Assembly: GCA_017163975.1 (NCBI GenBank)
Contig: JAFFSR010000244.1
Coordinates: forward strand, 9,735,501-9,799,500
Direction of reading: 5' to 3'
Length of the DNA: 64,000 nucleotides
Source of the DNA: Anastatus disparis
Lineage: Eukaryota > Arthropoda > Insecta > Hymenoptera > Eupelmidae
The notes under the pieces were generated by a model. It saw only the letters and a program-made list of their open reading frames with translations. It was not told the DNA's origin and searched no databases. A program made the translations under genes and the position numbers. This document shows, in pieces, positions 48,101 through 53,347 of the stretch; positions within the stretch are counted from its first letter, which is position 1; the number at the start of each line of letters is the position of its first letter.

Positions 48101-49838
48101 AATAGAACAATTGCTAGAGGTGAGACAATGGAATAGGAATATGGGCAAATAACCGTTTCTGTACAAGTAGTAAGCTCTTTTTTTTCTCCCTTGGTAGTAT
48201 CTCCAACGAAAAAGCTATTCAACGAATAATAAGTAAAAGCAATCCGAGAATGCATCGCGGTTGCTTGGGTTAATATTGAACGTCGAAAAGTATTACATGT
48301 GAAATAAGAGGAAAAAATACCATGAAACAAATTTCTTTTTTTACTTCGAAAGAACATTTTTATTATTATTTTGTAATTTTATTTTGAAATAAAATGTATC
48401 TTTTTAATTTTCTTATGCAAAAATAAGCAATAAATTATTGTAAAATTTGAAACTTTTTAAGTTGGACAAAATCTTAATGAATAATTTTTATTTTTTTAAA
48501 TATAATTTATTATTTAAATATAAAACAATCTTGGTACAAATAATATTTCTTGGATATTAATTAGTTTTTTAAGTTTTTCTGTGAAAAGTAAGTAATTGCG
48601 AATTGATGCTTATACAAATGCATCAATGTAACGTTTAGTACATTCCCGTTGCATATTAATGCGGCAGTCATGTATCGATCTAAATGAAATTGAGCACGCA
48701 CGTATTGCATGTAACTGAAATGATTGATAATTAATCGAATATTACATTGCTGAGTAGGTACAAGTTTAATTTAATCTTAATTATAGAAAATTATACTATG
48801 ATGTATTTTCAAAAAAGTAATACTAATTTTTTCAAAGCTATTTTCTTAATGATTTTTCATGTAATTTTTACTTTTTATTTACTTTTTTCATGAGAATCAA
48901 TACGAATATTAAATTATTGTATTACTGAATTTCAATTTTATAAAATGTCATATTATGATTAATAAGACTTTGATAATATCTACAATTTTTCTTTATTTTT
49001 TTATAGAAAATTGAAAAAGAAGTGTCAAGTAAATAATCAACTTAGAAAAAATTTATCTTATTATGACAAAAAAAAAAGAAAACAATTTCGACATTTTCAC
49101 GTATAATCTTGTCACTTTTATAAATGGTTTTCACCAGAATCCCTAATGTAATTTTGTGTCTAAAAGAAATATGTCAAATTATTATCTTTGTATGCATATA
49201 AAAATATAAGCATTTTCTTTTGAAAGTCTGTTTTGGATAGTTTTTCTGGTAACTATTTCTTTCATTAGAAAAGAGAAAATTTAAGATAAAATTTTATTAC
49301 AATAGATTTGGTAATAGTTTTTATTAAATATAAAAAAGTAATAATGAGAGATATAATACCAATTTAAAATACTAAAAATAAGAAAATTACTTTAAAAATG
49401 ATAAATTTGAATATTTTTAGTGATAATCTAGATCTTGATATTAAATTAATTCTTTCATATTCAACTTTAAGTGTGATATGCTATTACTATAAACGTGTTT
49501 TGAATTTCTACGATCTAATTTTCAACTCAAATAGTTTTTAAACGAAATTTTTTTACATACAATTGGAATATATATTTTATTTATTTTTAATTACATATTC
49601 AAGTTGTAAACGATTGTAATAATATAATATAATTATAATATACAAATGATTTTCGTATAATAACAAAATGAAAACTTACAATAGTAATAACAATGAGGAT
49701 CGAGAAGCAACAAGCAAGTAAAAGATCAGTCCAGTCAGGTAAGTATTTTTGTGCAACTTCTACTTGTGTTCGATTGACGAGCCAATTACGTTCAGGACTC
49801 TCATCCTCGGCACCATCGAGCTGTGTAACGTTCTCCAT
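4066..49838 (-). CDS. Octalpha2R: Alpha2-adrenergic-like octopamine receptor (biogenic-amine class A GPCR), six coding exons
   Basis: Plasma-membrane receptor for a biogenic amine, expected to bind octopamine and signal through a G protein in neurons. The exons join as 49838-49680, 45748-45611, 18198-18086, 14382-13962, 7364-6869 and 4259-4066. All junctions are GT-AG and all phases agree, giving 506 residues. Visible landmarks are N-glycosylation sites at N3 and N22, N56 in TM1, D84 in TM2, the amine-binding D119 in TM3, the C112/C193 disulfide pair, DRY 136-138, W165, serines 205 and 209 and P213 in TM5, E396 (ionic-lock partner of R137), CWLPFF 413-418, and NPFIY 450-454. TM6-TM7 and the [13 protein letters not shown] segment resemble, from memory, the barnacle/insect orphan group No9/No18 now called Octalpha2R. 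They do not match the Dop1R1, DAMB, Oamb, Octbeta or tyramine receptor sequences I recall. Amine GPCR is near certain; the subtype is about 75% sure. Confidence 0.9.
4440..4690 (+). repeat. Dispersed repeat family R, copy 1
   Basis: Shares blocks such as CTTTTAATTATAAAAAAATT, AAATTTAAACTAAATTAATT and CTTGACTTTTTTCACTTATT with copies at 8460-8740 (minus), 46165-46330 (plus) and 51830-52135 (minus). There is no coding potential and no clear termini, so the class is unknown. It sits in the receptor's last intron. Confidence 0.55.
6665..6705. repeat. AT-rich perfect hairpin
   Basis: AGTTTGTTAATTTAATTTATA and its complement abut with almost no loop. It lies in intron 5 close to the donor of exon 5; probably a recombination product or MITE remnant. 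Confidence 0.7.
6869..7364 (-). CDS. Octalpha2R: Octopamine-type receptor coding exon 5: intracellular loop 3 and TM6
   Basis: Encodes residues 278-442 plus one base of G443. The first ~115 residues are loop 3. They contain a low-complexity Thr/Ala/Ile/Met tract (about residues 320-360) written in ACA/GCA/ATA triplets, which looks like slippage expansion. After it come [18 protein letters not shown] with E396 and TM6 with CWLPFF (413-418). A proline-rich extracellular loop 3 ([13 protein letters not shown]) leads into TWLG. The acceptor is TTTATAG|GCT and the donor TGGCTTG|GTAAGA. Length variation of this loop is common in the family and is unlikely to break the receptor. Confidence 0.93.
8460..8740 (-). 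repeat. Dispersed repeat family R, copy 2
   Basis: Inverted relative to copy 1. Its outer part (GAAGAGTCTCACAAACATGT ... AACTGTTATTAATGCATACA) matches 51830-51918. Its inner part matches the complement of 4455-4620. It lies in receptor intron 4. Confidence 0.55.
8838..9042. mobile_element. TTAA-flanked MITE (piggyBac-type target), 205 bp
   Basis: TTAA at 8834-8837 and 9043-9046 flanks inverted termini GGCGACTTCGGA / TCCGTAGTCGCC. The whole element is palindromic, with a TTAATTTTCCACCATT stem at the centre. TTAA duplication is typical of piggyBac and Kolobok transposases; none is encoded here. Confidence 0.85.
9562..9757 (-). repeat. tRNA-derived SINE, copy 2
   Basis: Minus-strand copy of the same SINE, the most complete here. 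The head begins GAGGTCGTCAGTGGCTCATT with intact A and B boxes. It is followed by the CACCACTGTACTTTACATGTG body and a 3' A-run (T-run at 9561-9573 on the plus strand). The plus-strand frame through it (9659-9841) is a coincidence of the antisense SINE. Confidence 0.88.
13962..14382 (-). CDS. Octalpha2R: Octopamine-type receptor coding exon 4: intracellular loop 2, TM4, TM5 and start of loop 3
   Basis: Encodes residues 138-277, beginning with the Y of DRY. It holds the arginine-rich loop 2 ([12 protein letters not shown]), TM4 with W165, extracellular loop 2 with C193, and TM5 ([15 protein letters not shown]) with S205, S209 and P213, then a basic start of loop 3. The TM4 end reads PPLLGC where relatives usually have PPLLGW, a small deviation. 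The acceptor is TTTTTAG|G and the donor CATGCG|GTAAGT. Confidence 0.94.
14660..14950. repeat. Relic of the long-TIR family (internal part)
   Basis: TTTAATTTGAACCTTGTCAC ... TTTCTAAAGTTATC and a facing TTCATAATTTTAGAACAAAA reproduce the inner palindrome of H1 (16528-16690). Recognisable ends are lost. Confidence 0.45.
16292..16922. mobile_element. Long-TIR element H1 (PIF/Harbinger-like 3-bp target), 631 bp
   Basis: TGA on both sides (16289-16291 and 16923-16925). Inverted ends CTTGGAGAGTATCAGAA / CTAGGAGAGTATCCGAA extend as diverged arms through the element. An inner hairpin of CTAAAGTTATC with its complement lies near 16560-16680. No transposase. The 3-bp T-N-A duplication suggests PIF/Harbinger. 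Confidence 0.75.
18086..18198 (-). CDS. Octalpha2R: Octopamine-type receptor coding exon 3: extracellular loop 1 and TM3 to the DR of DRY
   Basis: Encodes residues 100-137; the last codon is split (AG|G, R137). It contains [15 protein letters not shown] with C112 (C3.25). The TM3 core [12 protein letters not shown] carries D119, the residue that salt-bridges the amine in this receptor class. The acceptor is TTGACAG|CTT and the donor GACAG|GTAAG. It is separated from exon 2 by 27.4 kb, yet the reading phase is preserved and the protein continues without loss. Confidence 0.93.
18965..19033. repeat. Short hairpin (69 nt)
   Basis: CCAAAGTTTTGGT...AACATAACTAAA faces TTTAGTTATGCTTACCAAAG with a ~17-base loop. 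The size is in the pre-miRNA range, but pairing has bulges and the origin is unknown. Confidence 0.5.
20756..20918. mobile_element. TTAA-flanked MITE with CCCTTTC termini, 163 bp
   Basis: TTAA at 20752-20755 and 20919-20922 borders CCCTTTCGGA at the left and its near-complement TCAGAAAGGG at the right. TTAA plus CCC-starting ends is the piggyBac pattern. The interior is AT-rich and non-coding. Confidence 0.7.
21163..21288. mobile_element. Small palindromic element with ACGACCTA ends, 126 bp
   Basis: ACGACCTACTTTTAA at the left and its near-complement (TTAAAAATAGGTCGT) at the right, with an inner ACATCATT / AATGATGT pair. The target duplication is not clear. Confidence 0.6.
22691..23573. mobile_element. 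Long-TIR element H2 (PIF/Harbinger-like), 883 bp, with nested hairpin
   Basis: TAA at 22688-22690 and 23574-23576. Termini CTAGGAGAGTGTCACACCTC and its complement begin near-identical arms of about 290 bases each (shared blocks GATTTTGCTCAAACTTCGG, AAAAAGTTACTAGATTTTTA, AAATCCTTTCGAATTAGTAG). The centre (about 22970-23190) contains a GC-rich insertion absent from H3. Confidence 0.88.
23069..23178. repeat. GC-rich nested hairpin in H2
   Basis: CGATACTCGTGCGAGAAAGT at the left and its near-complement at the right enclose CACACGAG arms and a CCCTCGCTTCGCTCGGG tip (about 23110-23127). The GC content and CpG density differ sharply from the surroundings. Confidence 0.75.
24460..24587. mobile_element. 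TA-flanked MITE with CCCTGGTAGAA termini, 128 bp
   Basis: TA at 24458-24459 and 24588-24589; inverted ends CCCTGGTAGAA / TTCTACCAGGG match perfectly. The interior has partial self-complementarity (AGCTAAAA / TTTTAGCT-like). A Tc1/mariner-type non-autonomous element, apparently young because ends and TSD are intact. Confidence 0.85.
26615..26792. mobile_element. hAT-type MITE with perfect 8-bp target duplication, 178 bp
   Basis: GACGGTAC occurs at 26607-26614 and again at 26793-26800. The termini are CAGTGATGGATTTCGA and its complement, and a second inner inverted pair (GCCAACTTCAGAGTATA) sits at both sides of the centre. An 8-bp TSD plus CA-G starting ends defines the hAT superfamily. No transposase. 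Confidence 0.93.
26965..27006. repeat. Perfect hairpin with CCCCGGGG in each arm
   Basis: ATTTCCCCGGGGATATAT and its exact complement are separated by only nine bases. The region around it (26840-27140) is GC-richer than the window. There is no terminator context, as this is eukaryotic DNA. Confidence 0.8.
27701..27862. repeat. 162-nt hairpin element with CGCGCC core
   Basis: CGCAACATGTGACGTACG and its near-complement form the base. The arms contain ATGTTTTTTGC / GCAAAAAACAT. The tip is CTCGGGCGCGC-AAA-CGCGCCCTCGA. No coding meaning: the long plus-strand frame here is an artefact of the palindrome. Confidence 0.85.
28054..28158 (+). CDS. Unrecognised 34-codon frame with coding-like composition
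   Basis: ATG at 28054 to TAA at 28156-28158 gives a 34-residue peptide beginning [16 protein letters not shown] and ending in four histidines. The codon mix (GAC, GGA, CCC, CGT, TGC) is much richer in G and C than the flanking intron. This suggests a fragment of a former coding exon or a small peptide. There is no signal peptide and no family match. It lies 2.3 kb upstream of the nested gene on the same strand; no link is shown. Confidence 0.25.
   Translation: MDLLVKESFHPIIDGDAPERTDSLCSYPNSHHHH
29036..29122. repeat. Short tandem repeats of ATAATAAATTTYATTATGCAT
   Basis: Four adjacent, slightly varied ~22-bp units built on ATAATAAATTTTATTATG within the nested TA element. Each unit is nearly self-complementary, so the array can form alternative hairpins. 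Confidence 0.75.
29243..29316 (+). repeat. tRNA-like unit inside the nested element
   Basis: TGGCGCAGTCGGTAACG (A box) and GGGTTCGACTCC (B box) are spaced as in a tRNA, with TTTCCAG at the anticodon loop. Acceptor and anticodon stems pair poorly, so it is a SINE-like head or relic rather than a functional tRNA. It is unlike the five-copy SINE elsewhere in the window. Confidence 0.55.
30574..30897. mobile_element. 324-bp fold-back element inserted in the nested gene (CAATTG flanks)
   Basis: The two ends are inverted copies (GGTCCTAGCATGAAAAAAT at the left and its complement at the right), and the similarity continues toward the centre, so the whole element folds on itself. CAATTG lies on both sides (30568-30573 and 30898-30903). 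It is palindromic, so a 4-bp (AATT) or 6-bp target duplication fits. The centre holds two CRE-like octamers TGACGTCA in inverted arrangement near 30708 and 30731. There is no coding capacity. The superfamily is not assigned. Confidence 0.8.
30700..31248 (+). CDS. Element-initiated open frame joined to the 3' part of the nested gene
   Basis: A 182-codon frame begins with an ATG inside the palindromic element ([10 protein letters not shown]...). It passes the right element boundary in frame and continues through the 114 codons of the disrupted gene. The first 68 residues come from transposon DNA and the rest is the host gene's C-terminal part. Whether it is translated is unknown; the frame may simply be a by-product, because the element length plus one flank is a multiple of three. 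Confidence 0.3.
   Translation: MYHDVTLLHKRDVMYIGAIAIYIKIVLTYTGYNFCNSSYFEKQKNTGLLFFHILPDGYNAFFHARTQLFHTGSEQVILNSNQVASLRRHFNKTELMVLSSSFVEQNVLLAEARNESCGINLNDSIKNNQPVKTKPHIADAESVEESPNLGDRPVKKEFDGGPTSAKRKKILIVVTNPDQPNV
31664..32181. mobile_element. Fold-back element with AGGYGGTCGG ends, 518 bp
   Basis: Inverted ends AGGTGGTCGGAACCATTTGC / AGGCGGTCGGGACTATTTGC and shared GGTGAGAGAA blocks continue as arms to a centre near 31920 (ACATATGTATT / AATACATATG). The element starts about 415 bases after the stop of the nested gene. Confidence 0.8.
32500..32894. mobile_element. Fold-back element with ATGTCC...GGCCGTAT ends
   Basis: ATGTCCTCGTAGGCCGTAT at the left; the complement of ATGTCCGAAGTAGGCCGTAT at the right. 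Inside are several ATATGTCTC / GAGACATAT inverted motifs (32570-32645) and a CAATATG/CATATTG pair. It shares its terminal ATGTCC and GGCCGTAT with the hairpin at 32905. Confidence 0.75.
32905..33068. repeat. 164-nt near-perfect hairpin with CGCGC core
   Basis: ATGTCCTTTGGCCGT and its complement form the base. The arms include TTCAGGTGGAAT, ACAATGTTTGCCGCTTGAGC and their complements. The tip is CGGGCGCGCTTCGCGCGCCC (about 32979-32998). Stem mismatches are few, so the copy is young or maintained. Confidence 0.88.
33610..33655. repeat. Small hairpin with CTCTCGGG tip
   Basis: TTCTCTCTCGGGTGATG and CATCCTCGAGAGAAA-like arms fold back across a short loop. The tip style resembles the GC-core hairpins at 23.1, 27.7 and 32.9 kb. 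Confidence 0.5.
34435..34725 (-). pseudogene. Lys/Gln-rich coiled-coil-like coding relic
   Basis: An open stretch of 96 codons ending in TAG 34437-34435, with a TGA just before it and no plausible ATG within the first half. The protein is rich in Lys, Glu, Gln and Leu with heptad-like spacing ([19 protein letters not shown]) and ends in [10 protein letters not shown]. An ATG (AAAATGAAAAGAATTCAAAAG) just upstream is in another frame, so a frameshift may have separated start and body. I cannot name the parent gene. It could be an exon or a retrocopy fragment. Confidence 0.3.
36058..36110. repeat. (AT)n microsatellite
   Basis: About 53 bases of uninterrupted AT dinucleotides. Length is likely polymorphic. 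Confidence 0.97.
36535..36860 (-). repeat. Remnant of an interspersed repeat
   Basis: The segment TCCATAGAAATCGGTCAAAT plus AGTTTCGAAAATAAG (plus strand) resembles phrases common in insect transposon families, and composition shifts across it. No termini or coding region are readable. The strand is arbitrary. Confidence 0.35.
38718..39106 (+). repeat. ~385-bp dispersed repeat D, copy 1
   Basis: From AAGAGCATGACGAAGCTGTC to AAGCAAAACTCGATT, nearly identical to 61650-62035 with only scattered substitutions and small length differences. It is non-coding, with no inverted ends. The duplicated phrase AGTGCGGACAA occurs twice within each copy. Confidence 0.9.
39304..39920. mobile_element. Palindromic element built of CACGTG / ACGTAA repeats, 617 bp
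   Basis: Ends CCCTATTGAAAAAGATCACG and its complement. The arms and centre are made of repeated TTCACGTGAATAATTTACGTAAAT units in both orientations, with an AT-rich spacer containing ATATGAGTCACTAG. At least seven CACGTG E-boxes and many ACGTAA sites are present. TG flanks both ends. No coding capacity. Confidence 0.88.
41507..41702 (-). repeat. tRNA-derived SINE, copy 3 (diverged)
   Basis: Minus-strand copy with many substitutions. It is recognisable by the head (AGTAACTCATTCTG ... TTCAAATCCTGGTCTCG), the ATCATTATATGTTACATGAGC body and the ATTAAATGAAATAAA tail. It is older than copies 2, 4 and 5, judging by decay of the A and B boxes. Confidence 0.75.
41829..42382. mobile_element. Fold-back element with ACATGAA / TTAATGT repeats
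   Basis: Inverted blocks GAAGTTTAATGTGTTT, AAGTGATATTAAAATATAAT and GCAGATTTGCAT-like segments lie on both sides of a centre near 42100. The middle has repeated AAATTACATGAATTTGAATG units. The right end reads CTCTATTGAAAAAAATG on the minus strand, like the ends of the 39.3-kb element. The left boundary is approximate. Confidence 0.65.
42502..43040. mobile_element. hAT-like element rich in ACTCGA / TCGAGT
   Basis: GGGGTGTGCGAG at 42505 and CTCGCACACCCC at 43025-43036 form inverted ends. The interior is full of ACTCGAGTTA-type words in both orientations. A second start-like CTAGGGCTGCTCAATAGATTC at 42657 suggests a nested or recombined copy. No clean 8-bp duplication is visible. Confidence 0.7.
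44685..44890 (+). mobile_element. 5'-truncated non-LTR retrotransposon (LINE) 3' end
   Basis: Thirty codons ending in TAA (44773-44775) read [20 protein letters not shown]... and finish RYLFNLD. This is the characteristic C-terminal end of LINE reverse-transcriptase ORFs (a 'LP..I......FK...K.YLF' pattern). Upstream similarity breaks up with frameshifts and stops near 44660. An AT-rich 3' UTR follows. No catalytic RT domain is present, so this is a dead fragment. Confidence 0.6.
45521..45607. repeat. TA/TG-rich simple sequence beside exon 2
   Basis: Runs of TATATATGTGTATATATATG and related words lie immediately past the donor of receptor exon 2. Confidence 0.8.
45611..45748 (-). CDS. Octalpha2R: Octopamine-type receptor coding exon 2: end of TM1, intracellular loop 1, TM2
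   Basis: Encodes residues 54-99 in exactly 46 codons, phase 0 at both ends. It holds the TM1 GN motif (G55-N56), the basic loop RRLRSVTN, and the TM2 motif [15 protein letters not shown] with the sodium-site aspartate D84. The acceptor is CAATTGCAG|GTC and the donor TTACAG|GTATGT. The exon is clearly more GC-rich than the surrounding intron, which is what first reveals it. A TA/TG-rich simple sequence follows the donor. Confidence 0.93.
45749..49679 (-). other. Receptor intron 1 (3.9 kb)
   Basis: GT at 49679-49678 and AG at 45750-45749. It contains a partial repeat R. The 107-codon frame at 48034-48357 is Phe/Ser-rich without family signature and is left out. Confidence 0.85.
46165..46330 (+). 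repeat. Dispersed repeat family R, copy 3 (partial)
   Basis: Carries the blocks AAAATCTTAGTATAAACTTT and CTTGATTTTTTCACTTATTT shared with copy 1 at 4470-4650, with internal loss. It lies in receptor intron 1. Confidence 0.5.
49680..49838 (-). CDS. Octalpha2R: Octopamine-type receptor coding exon 1: N-terminus and first half of TM1
   Basis: Encodes residues 1-53. The chosen start is the ATG at 49838-49836 (context GTTATGG, G at -3 and +4). The same frame continues upstream to the exon edge at 49895 without another in-frame ATG. The acidic extracellular tail carries two N-glycosylation sequons, NVT (3-5) and NRT (22-24). TM1 starts near W36 and runs into the next exon. The donor after codon 53 is ATT|GTAAGT. 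The exon's acceptor is TTTTAG at 49897-49896, so positions 49895-49839 are 5' UTR. There is no signal peptide, as is usual for amine receptors. Confidence 0.88.
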
Positions 49839-49849
49839 AACGGGCACGT
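49796..49849 (-). promoter_or_regulatory. Short upstream ORF overlapping the receptor start codon
   Basis: The first ATG in the coding exon 1 leader (CACGAATGG) is 11 bases before the receptor ATG and in another frame. It reads 17 codons and stops at a TGA inside the receptor coding sequence. Its context (C at -3) is weaker than that of the receptor ATG (G at -3, G at +4). This fits leaky scanning and translational damping, which is inferred. Confidence 0.4.
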
Positions 49850-51829
49850 TCCATTCGTGCAATATAGCCACGACGACACCCACGGAGCCGCCCGTCTAAA
49901 ATAATTCATGTTAATTTTATTATTTTATTTATATTTTTTCATTTTAATGTTTTTTTTTCTTTTTATTTATCAAATTAGATATAAACGATTTGTTAACTGT
50001 AAAAACAATTATTTTCTTCTAAAAAAGTAAATTGAAAAACAATTTAGATTCTTCATTTTCTATTTTTGTTTCTTTATTCAATTAAATATCTATTTACAAA
50101 GTTATAGCAAGTTAGAATATCGTGTGACGTTTCTGTTGAACATTGTAGCATACACGTTGTATATCTGTTTACATTGAACAATCGTGACATCGTACGATAT
50201 TTCAAACTGCTATACCTTGTTGATAAATATTTACTTAAAATAAGAACTTAGGAATATGCTTCCTTTGTGTGCAGATGCATACCGACTCTTTTGAGTTTGT
50301 CTTATACGAAATTACTTTCCTTTGACTTCGTCTTATACAAAATGCCACGCTTTTGTATAAGACGCGAAGATCTTATTAAATATATTTTAATATATTTTAT
50401 GAATTTATGAACTCCTTTATAATTTTAATAATGTCTCTGGTTATTTACTTTGATAATATCTGACATTATTTGAACTTAAATAATTATTTAAGCCTTATGT
50501 AAATTACAAAGGTGTTAAGCTTCTGTGAGAACAAAAATTTCCAAATTTAATCTCGAAAAGCTAAATTGATAACATAACAGTAAACCCACATTGACTGCAC
50601 ATGCATCCAGCCTGCGAGATTCTGTTATAACCACAGAGGTATTGCCTACGGTCGTTTTTGCGTTAAATTGTAGCTGGAACTTTTAATTAAATACTGCATG
50701 AATTTCAAATGTAACGTAAAAATATACTTTATTAGAATTTAAAAATATTAAAAAATAGTTTATCGTTCAATAAAGAATAAATATTCAAAATGTAGCGAAA
50801 TAAAACAAACTTGAAACTGTGGATGAATTTTTAAGTTTTATTTAGCGTGATTATATACAACAAATTCATCGTGTAAGGCGCCTTTTTTCGAGTGCAATTT
50901 TTTTATATCATCATTTTTTGCAAAAAATAGTAAGCATTCAAGTTCACTAATGGTTGAAAATTTCGTTAGTAGATTCGAGTTTATTGTGATATGAATAGCT
51001 GCCAAAAGATATTATGACAGAGTTTGAAACTAAAGATTTGCATTATTTTCTTATAATATTTTGTATATTGTAATAAATAATAACGAATAATTTTTCACTG
51101 TTCAATCTTAAGTATTAACAGCTGTGTTATACGCTTGTTCTTGTACAATTGCATAACTTGTCAATCGCTTTACATTTTCATTCATAATTGTTCTGCGAAT
51201 TACGATTCTTGATTTTATGCAAGTTTAAACTATTGTTTTACATTTTCACTCGTCGTTGCTCTGCTAATTACGAGACTTGATTTGATGCGAAGGCTTGAAT
51301 TCCCACTTACGCTTCTTATACCAATCACATTCCTCAATACACTAAGCGAATTCTCAAAAATATACTTGAAATTTTTTTGCTTATTATGGCTATTATTACT
51401 AATTTTTGAATAAATTTAAATGAAATAAGGTGCTTAAAATGATGCTTAAAATTATATACTATTAAATCCTGCAAGAGCTTCAGAAGCACTCATATAGATG
51501 TGTATTCATAAATTTTGTTTTATATTCTCAAAGATCTGATTAAAAACTTTAGATGAAGATAGTTTTGATTTATTTCAGAATTGTATTTGATGTAAAATAA
51601 ATTTTTGTGAGTCTGTATTAAAACTTTTAACAGTACTCAGATAATTTTTAGCCACTATAGTTACCGGCCCAGGAGTCGGTGGGGCAGAATAGTTTTTTCA
51701 TCAAATATTTGTTTATTTTTTTAATAAATTTATATTTTTATTGTACACAAAACTTATAAACAATGTGATAAAAAATATTAATATAAAATTATATTCGTAC
51801 AACAAAATTATAAATAATAGTAAAAAAAG

Positions 51830-52135
51830 AGGAGTCCCACGAACACGTATAAAGAAAGGAAATGCGGAGTAACGTACAAAACTGTTATTAATACTTACAT
51901 TTAGTAAAAATATGAAAACTAAAAAAAAAGAATTAGTATAGAAAAATAAAGGGAAATTTGATAAAATAAATAATGAAAATTGGAAAAATAAGTGAAAAAA
52001 ATCAAGATTTTGTCAGACATTTGAAACAAACATTGAATTAAATTTTATTTAAATTTGTTCAATACGAATTTAATTAATTTAATTAAAATTCTACATGACT
52101 TCATAAATTTTTTGATGTTTAAAAAATAAAACAGT
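51830..52135 (-). repeat. Dispersed repeat family R, copy 4
   Basis: Contains AGTCCCACGAACACGTATAA, shared with copy 2, and AAATAAGTGAAAAAAATCAA, the complement of the copy 1 block. It directly abuts the long-TIR element that starts at 52142. Confidence 0.55.
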
Positions 52136-52141
52136 TTTATA

Positions 52142-53020
52142 CTAAGAGTGTCACATCTCCAAATCACGGATTTTGCTCAAACTTTGGGATAAGTTCTCAG
52201 ACGACAGAATATGGAAAAAGCTTAAGTTATAATCACAAATGCTCAATATTTCCTGTTACATTTCATTAAAGGATATCACTAAAAAAGTTACTAGATTTTC
52301 AAACGCTTATAATTCTTTAGCATTGATAGCTATTAGAAACTTGAATTTTTTTAAAAATGAATACTGAGCTCAAATTCTTACGAAATAGTAGTTATTTTTT
52401 AATTTCTTTTTTTAAAGTTAATATATAAGGATATGACCTCTATATAATTATCTTTTTTAATATGATGATATCAGAGAGAGAGAGAGTCTAACCTTGTACC
52501 TGTTTAACACATCACATTAGGCTAGACCATCTGACACACCATATCGAAAACTTTGACTATCGATGGATGGTCAGCCACTTTTGTGACCATCAATTAACCA
52601 ATACCCAATGAGGTCGGATTTTTAAGAATCGCGATATAAATGGCACGTTTTCTTTCGGAAAAAAATCAGAGATGCTTGACCGAGATTAAATAGCAGTTAT
52701 AGTACATCAAAATATTATTTTTTTCTAAAACTATAGTTTATTAACAATTGCACCCGAAATCGTTAATACACTATTGGATTCCGAAAGGACTTGAGCTCGG
52801 CTTTCATTTAAAAAAGTTTTAAACCCCTAGCTATTAATGCTTAAGAGCTATGTGTTTGAACATCTAGTAACTTTTTTAGTGATATTCTTTAATTGCTTAT
52901 AAGTAGGGAAATATTGAGCGTTTGTGACTATAACTTTAGCTTTTTCCATATTTTGGCATCTGAAAACTTATCCTAAAGTTTGAGCAAAATCCGTGATCCG
53001 GAGATGTGACACTCTTTTAG
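52142..53020. mobile_element. Long-TIR element H3 (same family as H2), 879 bp
   Basis: Termini CTAAGAGTGTCACATCTCC and its near-complement; arms align with H2 (ATTTTGCTCAAACTTTGGGA, AAAAAGTTACTAGATTTTCA). The middle (about 52470-52700) has a GA run and unique sequence, including a purine-rich start and a GACCATC repeat. The flanks are ATA and TAA, so the target duplication is not clean. Its right end is about 215 bases from the likely 5' UTR exon of the receptor. Confidence 0.85.
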
Positions 53021-53237
53021 TAAGATTATACAAATTATTTCGTAAGAATTCTCCTTTTTAACGAAATTGTGTCCATAAGAAGTTAAGAAAGGTAGCACAT
53101 TCCAACTGAAAATGATCAAATTTTCAACAAACTTAAATATGCAAAGCTCAAAAAAGATTTCAAAATCTACCATATTGTAAGCAATGATCAATTAAAGTTA
53201 CAGCATTGTGAAAATAAGTATAATAAATAAACCATAC

Positions 53238-53347
53238 CTCACCGGGAGCTCGCGGCGCGTCGTGACTTTTTGAATGCGTCGATTGTTTGTCCTGTTTGCA
53301 GCTCCTTTATGATGTTTTGCTGTGGTGTATCTATCTGGATAGACTAT
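53238..53347 (-). other. Probable non-coding 5' UTR exon of the octopamine-type receptor
   Basis: A GC-richer island flanked by a strong acceptor (polypyrimidine tract then TTCTAG at 53349-53348) and a donor (GGTGAG|GTATGG at 53237-53236). An alternative donor, CCG|GTGAGG, lies 5 bases earlier. It contains no ATG. If spliced in phase to 49895 it meets a TAA, so it cannot be coding with that frame. Assigning it to the receptor is inferred from strand, order and splice signals only. Confidence 0.5.

Larger units (their letters stand above)
49896..53237 (-). other. Probable 5' UTR intron of the receptor
   Basis: AG at 49897-49896 is clear; the GT at 53237-53236 depends on the inferred UTR exon. 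It contains repeat R copy 4 and long-TIR element H3. A short patch near 50580-50680 is less AT-rich but has no assigned function. Confidence 0.5.

Noticed and set aside
48034..48357. 107-codon minus-strand frame as a gene or additional receptor exon
   Set aside because: Low-complexity Phe/Ser/Lys composition, no conserved motif, and the receptor's exons already join in phase without it.
4066..49838. Annotation of the receptor as dopamine D1-like (Dop1R1 or DAMB)
   Set aside because: TM7/helix 8 has a D1-like phrase (ADFR.AF), but loop 2, TM5 and TM6-TM7 fit the Octalpha2R/No9/No18 group better than the dopamine receptors I recall; a phylogenetic tree would settle it.
49693..49899. Plus-strand 68-codon open frame
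   Set aside because: It is the antisense shadow of receptor exon 1.
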